Made by a program: the position numbers and the translations under genes
Assembly (NCBI GenBank): GCA_017502525.1
Contig: JAFVUV010000003.1
Location: forward strand, 146,214-210,213
Origin: Clostridia bacterium
GTDB lineage: Bacteria; Bacillota; Clostridia; Christensenellales; Borkfalkiaceae
DNA length: 64,000 nt
Direction of reading: 5' to 3'
In this document: positions 60,306-64,000 of the stretch, one piece after another
How the letters are laid out: every line of letters starts with the position of its first letter
Position numbering within the stretch: the first letter of the stretch is position 1
The notes under the pieces: model-generated
Told to the model about the DNA's origin: nothing
The model's input: the letters and a program-made list of their open reading frames with translations, nothing else
Database searches by the model: none

Positions 60306-61670
60306 TTAACTATTTATTTCGGGTAAAGACGCTGCCGCTATACTTTGTCCAACACGCTTATTCGACTCATCCGGCATAGTAATATTAATATCTTTAAACT
60401 CAGGGAATTCTTTAGCGAGAACTTCTTTTGCCTTTTCAACGATAAGCGCACCGCCTTCGCCACTCGTAACTCTGCCCAAAAGTAACAAATGTTTAATTTT
60501 GTAGAATTCAGAGTAATATGGGATTGCATATCCTAAATAAACACCGATATCTTCGTATATTTGTCTTGCCATTGGGTCGCCGTCAGCCATCAATTTTTGT
60601 ATGATTTTTAATTTTTCTGCCGGCGAAGTATTTTCAGGGAACTTATAGCCTGCTTTTTCAGCAAGTTTAATTACACCGTCTTGTGAGAAATATTTAACAC
60701 CACAGCCGTAATCGCCACTCCATTCGTCAACCATAGCATCTTTACTATAATCAACAGGTACGAAAGCAACTTCAGACAACCATCCGTTAAGCAACCCTTT
60801 ATCATTGATATAGCCAACCGCTTCGCTAGTTCCCATAGCGATACCAAGCACACAGTTGTCGTTTAAATCTATAGCTCCAGCAAGTGCAGTAACGTCACCG
60901 TCATTAGCAACTTCAAGCGGAGCGTTAAATTCTTTTGCAATATCTATATACATATTTTGAACGTGTGGCTTATAATCTTCCTTGGGCACTTTTAAAAATA
61001 ACGATGCAACCATTATTTTGTTATTAATGTATACACCCGCACTTGAAACGCCTATTGCATCAACTCTAGGCATTTTTGATGCTGCAGTTTGCATAGCCGC
61101 TTTAATACCTTCATAATGGTAGTGATAGTCTGAATTTGTTTTTGGGAACCAAACAACTTCTTCACTATAAACGACTTTACCGTCAACGACTGCACTAACC
61201 TTTCTATCGCTTCCACCTGCATCAAAGCCAATTCTGCAACCATCAAGATGCCCGCCTATTTTCACGTTACAAGTACTTAATTTAGGAAAATTTTCTTCAG
61301 TAGATTTAACAACCTCAAATTCAGTTTCGTACACTGTTTGCATAAAATCCACGTCAAATGCACGCTTGCCACTTGCGGTATAATCAGCCTTAATTTTTTC
61401 ATAAACGTAATCGTCTCCACAAATATAAATTTTATAACCGCCAACTACCCACAAAATAGATTTAATAATTCTTTCAGCTATTCCGTAATTTTCTTCTTGC
61501 TTATCTTTTGATGCAAAAATATCAAGAGTGTAAACGTAATTATAACCATCATTACGTTCTACACAAATCTTTAACAATTTCTTTTCAGACTTTGCAACAT
61601 TTTCCTTAAACGCCTTTAAAACTACACTCATTGGATTAAAAGAGTTATCATACACGGGAATAAATTTCAT
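60306..61670 (-). CDS. ROK-type ASKHA sugar kinase with an extra N-terminal domain
   Basis: 454 residues. A non-ROK N-terminal domain covers about residues 1-140. The ASKHA kinase follows: RIGFDAGGSDRKVSAVVDGKVVYSEEV (phosphate 1), GVSSAGVYINN, the catalytic Asp region VANDGDVTALAGA, and GIAMGTSEAVGYI (phosphate 2). The usual CxCGxxGCxE zinc motif of ROK proteins is not seen. A glucose, mannose or amino-sugar substrate is plausible from the SIS partner but not shown. GGAGATAATT precedes the ATG. It heads the kinase-SIS-CBM9 unit and is divergent from the AraC gene. Confidence 0.82.
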   Translation of the reverse strand: MKFIPVYDNSFNPMSVVLKAFKENVAKSEKKLLKICVERNDGYNYVYTLDIFASKDKQEENYGIAERIIKSILWVVGGYKIYICGDDYVYEKIKADYTASGKRAFDVDFMQTVYETEFEVVKSTEENFPKLSTCNVKIGGHLDGCRIGFDAGGSDRKVSAVVDGKVVYSEEVVWFPKTNSDYHYHYEGIKAAMQTAASKMPRVDAIGVSSAGVYINNKIMVASLFLKVPKEDYKPHVQNMYIDIAKEFNAPLEVANDGDVTALAGAIDLNDNCVLGIAMGTSEAVGYINDKGLLNGWLSEVAFVPVDYSKDAMVDEWSGDYGCGVKYFSQDGVIKLAEKAGYKFPENTSPAEKLKIIQKLMADGDPMARQIYEDIGVYLGYAIPYYSEFYKIKHLLLLGRVTSGEGGALIVEKAKEVLAKEFPEFKDINITMPDESNKRVGQSIAAASLPEINS

Positions 61671-61772
61671 AATTATCTCCTATATTATTGTTTATAATTA
61701 CATTATACAACATATAACGTTAATGCAATTTATAAAAAAAGATTAACAATTTATACAAAAGGACACTTTTAC

Positions 61773-61801
61773 TTGATTTTAAATTAATTTCGGTGTATTA
61801 T
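61773..61801 (+). promoter_or_regulatory. Leaderless promoter of the AraC-type gene
   Basis: TTGATT, 17 bp, TATTAT. The -10 box ends 7 nt before the ATG at 61809; there is no Shine-Dalgarno sequence. Confidence 0.7.
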
Positions 61802-61808
61802 TATAAAT

Positions 61809-62711
61809 ATGGAAAATTTATATAGACAATATGAAAAAAATAGTTTGCCAACTTTGATTAACGTATCCGGTATTTACACCATACACTATTTTAAATATGG
61901 TAGAAATTTTCGTATTCAAAGCGAACGCCATAACTTTTGGGAAATGGTATATATTGATAGCGGAAGCGCAAAAGTTCTTGCAGAAAATAAGGAACTCACC
62001 TTAAAACAAGGCGAGGCATATTTTCATAAGCCAAATGAATTACACACAATTTATACAGACGAAAAATTTGCTAATTCAGCAATAGTTTCGTTTGAATGCA
62101 AAAGTAGAGTCCTAAAACTTTTGTCTGATAGGATTCACGTTTTAGACGAATACCAAAAATCTTTATTAAACAAAATTGTCCAAGAAGCAAAAATTAGTTA
62201 TAAAGATAAACTTAACGAAATTTATTTACTTAAGATGTCTAAAAAACATCCCGCTCCATTTGGCGGAGAACAAATAATCAAAAACTCTATAGAATTACTA
62301 TTGATTTCTCTTCTACGTACAAATACTTCACAAAAAATTTCCACAACGGATAGCAACTTAAATTTCAGTTCTAATAAAATAGTTGAAAGCGTTAAAAATA
62401 TACTTCAAGACAGGTTAGAAAACGCAAACACTATAAATCTTGATGAAATTTCTTACAAATTAGGTTTTAGCAAAAGTTATATTAAATCTCAATTTAAAAA
62501 ACAAACAGGTACTTCTATCATCCAATTCTTTATAGAATTAAAAATAGATAAAGCTAAAAAAATGCTTAGCCAACAAAAATTTACTGTTAGCGAAATCGCA
62601 GATTCTTTAGGCTTTAGTTCCGTTTTTTATTTCAGCAGACAGTTTAAAATACATACAGATATGTCCCCCACCGAATACGTTAATTCAATAAAAGCAGATA
62701 ACGTTTTATAA
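61809..62711 (+). CDS. AraC-family transcriptional regulator
   Basis: 300 residues. An N-terminal cupin-like ligand domain covers about 30-110 (RHNFWEMVYIDSGSAKV, LKQGEAYFHKPNELHTIY). A C-terminal double helix-turn-helix follows (LDEISYKLGFSKSYIKSQFKKQTG, then VSEIADSLGFSSVFYFSRQFK). The cupin signature points to a sugar or metabolite effector. It is divergent from the kinase-SIS-CBM9 unit and convergent with the second ROK kinase, so it most likely controls the local sugar genes (inference from position). It is predicted to be made from a leaderless transcript. Confidence 0.9.
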   Translation: MENLYRQYEKNSLPTLINVSGIYTIHYFKYGRNFRIQSERHNFWEMVYIDSGSAKVLAENKELTLKQGEAYFHKPNELHTIYTDEKFANSAIVSFECKSRVLKLLSDRIHVLDEYQKSLLNKIVQEAKISYKDKLNEIYLLKMSKKHPAPFGGEQIIKNSIELLLISLLRTNTSQKISTTDSNLNFSSNKIVESVKNILQDRLENANTINLDEISYKLGFSKSYIKSQFKKQTGTSIIQFFIELKIDKAKKMLSQQKFTVSEIADSLGFSSVFYFSRQFKIHTDMSPTEYVNSIKADNVL

Positions 62712-62731
62712 CATAATATTCAAACAAAAAT

Positions 62732-62766
62732 AAAAGCACCTAATCAACAAATTAGAGTGCTTTTTA
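62732..62766. terminator. Bidirectional terminator between AraC and ROK kinase genes
   Basis: AAAAGCAC and GTGCTTTT arms enclose an inner TAAT/ATTA pairing, with T-runs on both strands. Confidence 0.85.
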
Positions 62767-62783
62767 ATTAATTTAATTAAAAT

Positions 62784-63728
62784 TTATTGCCTTAACAGTG
62801 CTGCTGCGCCTATAATACCTGCGTCGTTTCCAAGTGTCGCTACAATAATGTCTGTTTTAGGTGCATATCTATATCCGTAATTGAATTTTTCACAATACTC
62901 TTTTAGCGGTTTAGTTAAATTTTCTCCTTGCGCACTTATACCGCCACCAATTACAAACGCATCAGGACGGAATATATTTAGCATATTTAAAATACTTTCT
63001 CCCAAGTAATAAATATAATTATCTTTTACTTTTATAGCTGTTTCATCACCTTTTTTCGCACACTCGAAAGCTGTTCTTCCATCAACGTTACTAATTTCTC
63101 CTTGAACAAAGTCCCACATTATACTGTTTTTATCTTGCAACATTGCCTCTTTAGTTTGCTTAATTAATGCCGTTGCTGATGTATAACACTCTATACACCC
63201 GCGTCTACCGCAAGAACAAGCCTCCCCGTCCAAAAATAAAGTCATATGCCCCAATTCCGCGCCACGAGAATGACCGCCTTCATAAAGTTTTTTATCAATA
63301 ACTATACCACCGCCAACACCCGTGCCCAAAGTAAACATTACACAGGAATCGTAGTTTTTTGCAGACCCGTAAATAACTTCTGCAAGCGCAGCAACATTCG
63401 CATCGTTTGAAAGTTTAATATCTGTATCAAAATCTTTTTTCAAAATATCAGCAAGCGGAATACCTTCCCAACCTAGGTTTGGTAAAAATTCCACAACACC
63501 TATTTCACTAGATACAGCGCCAGGACAACCTATACCTATACCACGAATATCTTTTACTTTTAATTTCATTTCGCTTAACAAATCTTTTATTTGCTTAACC
63601 ATATTAGAAATTATTTGCTCGGGCGTTCCTTCCGTTTTAATTCTGGACTGTACAATAATTTTACCATTATCATCAACAATTCCAGATTTAATACTCATCC
63701 CACCAATATCAATACCTACTGTATACAT
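62784..63728 (-). CDS. ROK-family glucokinase
   Basis: Phosphorylates glucose or a related hexose. 314 residues. DIGGMSIKSGIVD (phosphate 1), IGIGCPGAV, LSNDANVAALAE (catalytic Asp), GTGVGGGIVID (phosphate 2), then HSRGAELGHM and the zinc motif CSCGRRGCIECY. All ROK hallmarks are intact, unlike the neighbouring ROK-type kinase. This form is the usual Firmicutes glucokinase (GlcK), though mannose or N-acetylmannosamine kinases look alike. AGGGAG precedes the ATG. Confidence 0.92.
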   Translation of the reverse strand: MYTVGIDIGGMSIKSGIVDDNGKIIVQSRIKTEGTPEQIISNMVKQIKDLLSEMKLKVKDIRGIGIGCPGAVSSEIGVVEFLPNLGWEGIPLADILKKDFDTDIKLSNDANVAALAEVIYGSAKNYDSCVMFTLGTGVGGGIVIDKKLYEGGHSRGAELGHMTLFLDGEACSCGRRGCIECYTSATALIKQTKEAMLQDKNSIMWDFVQGEISNVDGRTAFECAKKGDETAIKVKDNYIYYLGESILNMLNIFRPDAFVIGGGISAQGENLTKPLKEYCEKFNYGYRYAPKTDIIVATLGNDAGIIGAAALLRQ

Positions 63729-63869
63729 AATATTCTCCCTAAAAGATTAAACTTTTATAATTTTTATACATATATTGTATTATAAATGCTAGTAAAAAAG
63801 TAATAATTTTGCTTAATAAAAAAAAATTAAAAAATTTTAAAAAAAATTAAAAATACCCCTATAAAACGC

Positions 63870-63898
63870 TTGCCTTTTATTTATAAATTTGTTATATT
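63870..63898 (+). promoter_or_regulatory. Promoter of tRNA-Val
   Basis: TTGCCT, 17 bp, TATATT, 24 nt before the tRNA. Confidence 0.8.
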
Positions 63899-63922
63899 AT
63901 ATCAGCAATAGCGAGGCAGCAC

Positions 63923-63998
63923 GGGAGCATAGCTCAGCTGGGAGAGCATCTGCCTTACAAGCAGAGGGTCATAGGTTCGAGCCCTATTGTTCCCACCA
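63923..63998 (+). tRNA. tRNA-Val (UAC anticodon)
   Basis: A 76-nt cloverleaf. Acceptor GGGAGCA pairs with TGTTCCC, and the D-arm is GCTCAGCTGGGAGAGC. Anticodon stem-loop TCTGC-CTTACAA-GCAGA gives anticodon UAC. The T-arm contains GGTTCGAGCCC, the discriminator is A, and the CCA end is genomic. It is probably the first of further tRNAs beyond the window. Confidence 0.96.
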
Positions 63999-64000
63999 AA

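Noticed and set aside
61671..61760. A catabolite-repression (cre) site before the ROK-SIS-CBM9 unit
   Set aside because: There is an AACGTT core and a TATAAT, but the flanks do not fit the cre consensus and the -35 spacing (TTGCAT-15-TATAAT) is poor, so no site is listed.

Overview
The window is a densely packed, AT-rich bacterial chromosome segment with a housekeeping gene set typical of Firmicutes, most likely the class Clostridia. The evidence is a Phe-type T-box leader before pheST, the mutS2-pheT-pheS and yicC-gmk-rpoZ-priA-def-fmt-rsmB-rlmN-rsgA-rpe blocks, the miaB-mutS-mutL-miaA-ynbB-lexA block, DUF5685 and DUF6106-like genes, and two spore-associated genes (gerW/ytfJ and a probable spoVM). 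The lineage cannot be fixed more narrowly from sequence reading. I see no phage, insertion sequence, CRISPR array or replication origin.

Layout. 1-6.3 kb (+): end of lysA, a site-2-protease-like M50 gene with scpA-scpB, then DUF2953-gerW-dacB-like-rluB. 6.3-10.2 kb: tRNA-Trp, a membrane-anchored PadR-type regulator, a Xer-type recombinase, an unlisted 55-aa cysteine-rich microprotein and lexA. 10.2-18.1 kb (-): miaB-mutS-mutL-miaA-ynbB. 18.2-20.4 kb (+): a class A penicillin-binding protein. 20.5-29.4 kb (-): a long unit beginning at a T-box: pheS-pheT-mutS2-DUF6106-like-cysteine desulfurase-thiI. 29.6-30.9 kb (+): rhaA. 31-37.4 kb (-): P-loop gene, then thrC-trpS-DUF5685-J-like-membrane protein-rlmCD. 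37.5-42 kb (-): rpmE, a DUF1385-PrmC fusion, prfA and an aminotransferase. 42.1-43.2 kb (+): a degenerate MDR dehydrogenase. 43.2-52.5 kb (-): yicC-gmk-rpoZ-priA-def-fmt-rsmB-rlmN-rsgA-rpe-spoVM. 52.5-56.7 kb (-): pcrA-ligA. 56.9-58.5 kb (+): an SDR and a pyridoxal kinase. 58.6-63.7 kb: a sugar locus with an AraC regulator, two ROK-type kinases, a SIS protein and a CBM9-like protein. The window ends with tRNA-Val.

Regulation is unusually legible. Almost every promoter I could find is a -35/-10 pair with exactly 17 bp between the hexamers. In five cases (xer, lexA, miaB, pcrA, araC-type) the -10 box ends only 6-7 nt before the start codon, leaving no room for a ribosome-binding site, so these mRNAs should be leaderless. 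Four of the five head DNA repair, recombination or tRNA-modification units. Other genes carry ordinary Shine-Dalgarno sequences.

The most interesting items are this leaderless promoter class, the cysteine-rich microprotein that shares a LexA-box region with lexA, the probable SpoVM peptide after rpe, a perfect 36-nt hairpin before the Xer gene, a PadR domain tethered to a four-helix membrane domain, the DUF1385-PrmC fusion, an alcohol-dehydrogenase-like protein that keeps the structural zinc site but has lost the catalytic one, and a terminator-like hairpin inside the predicted thrC leader.
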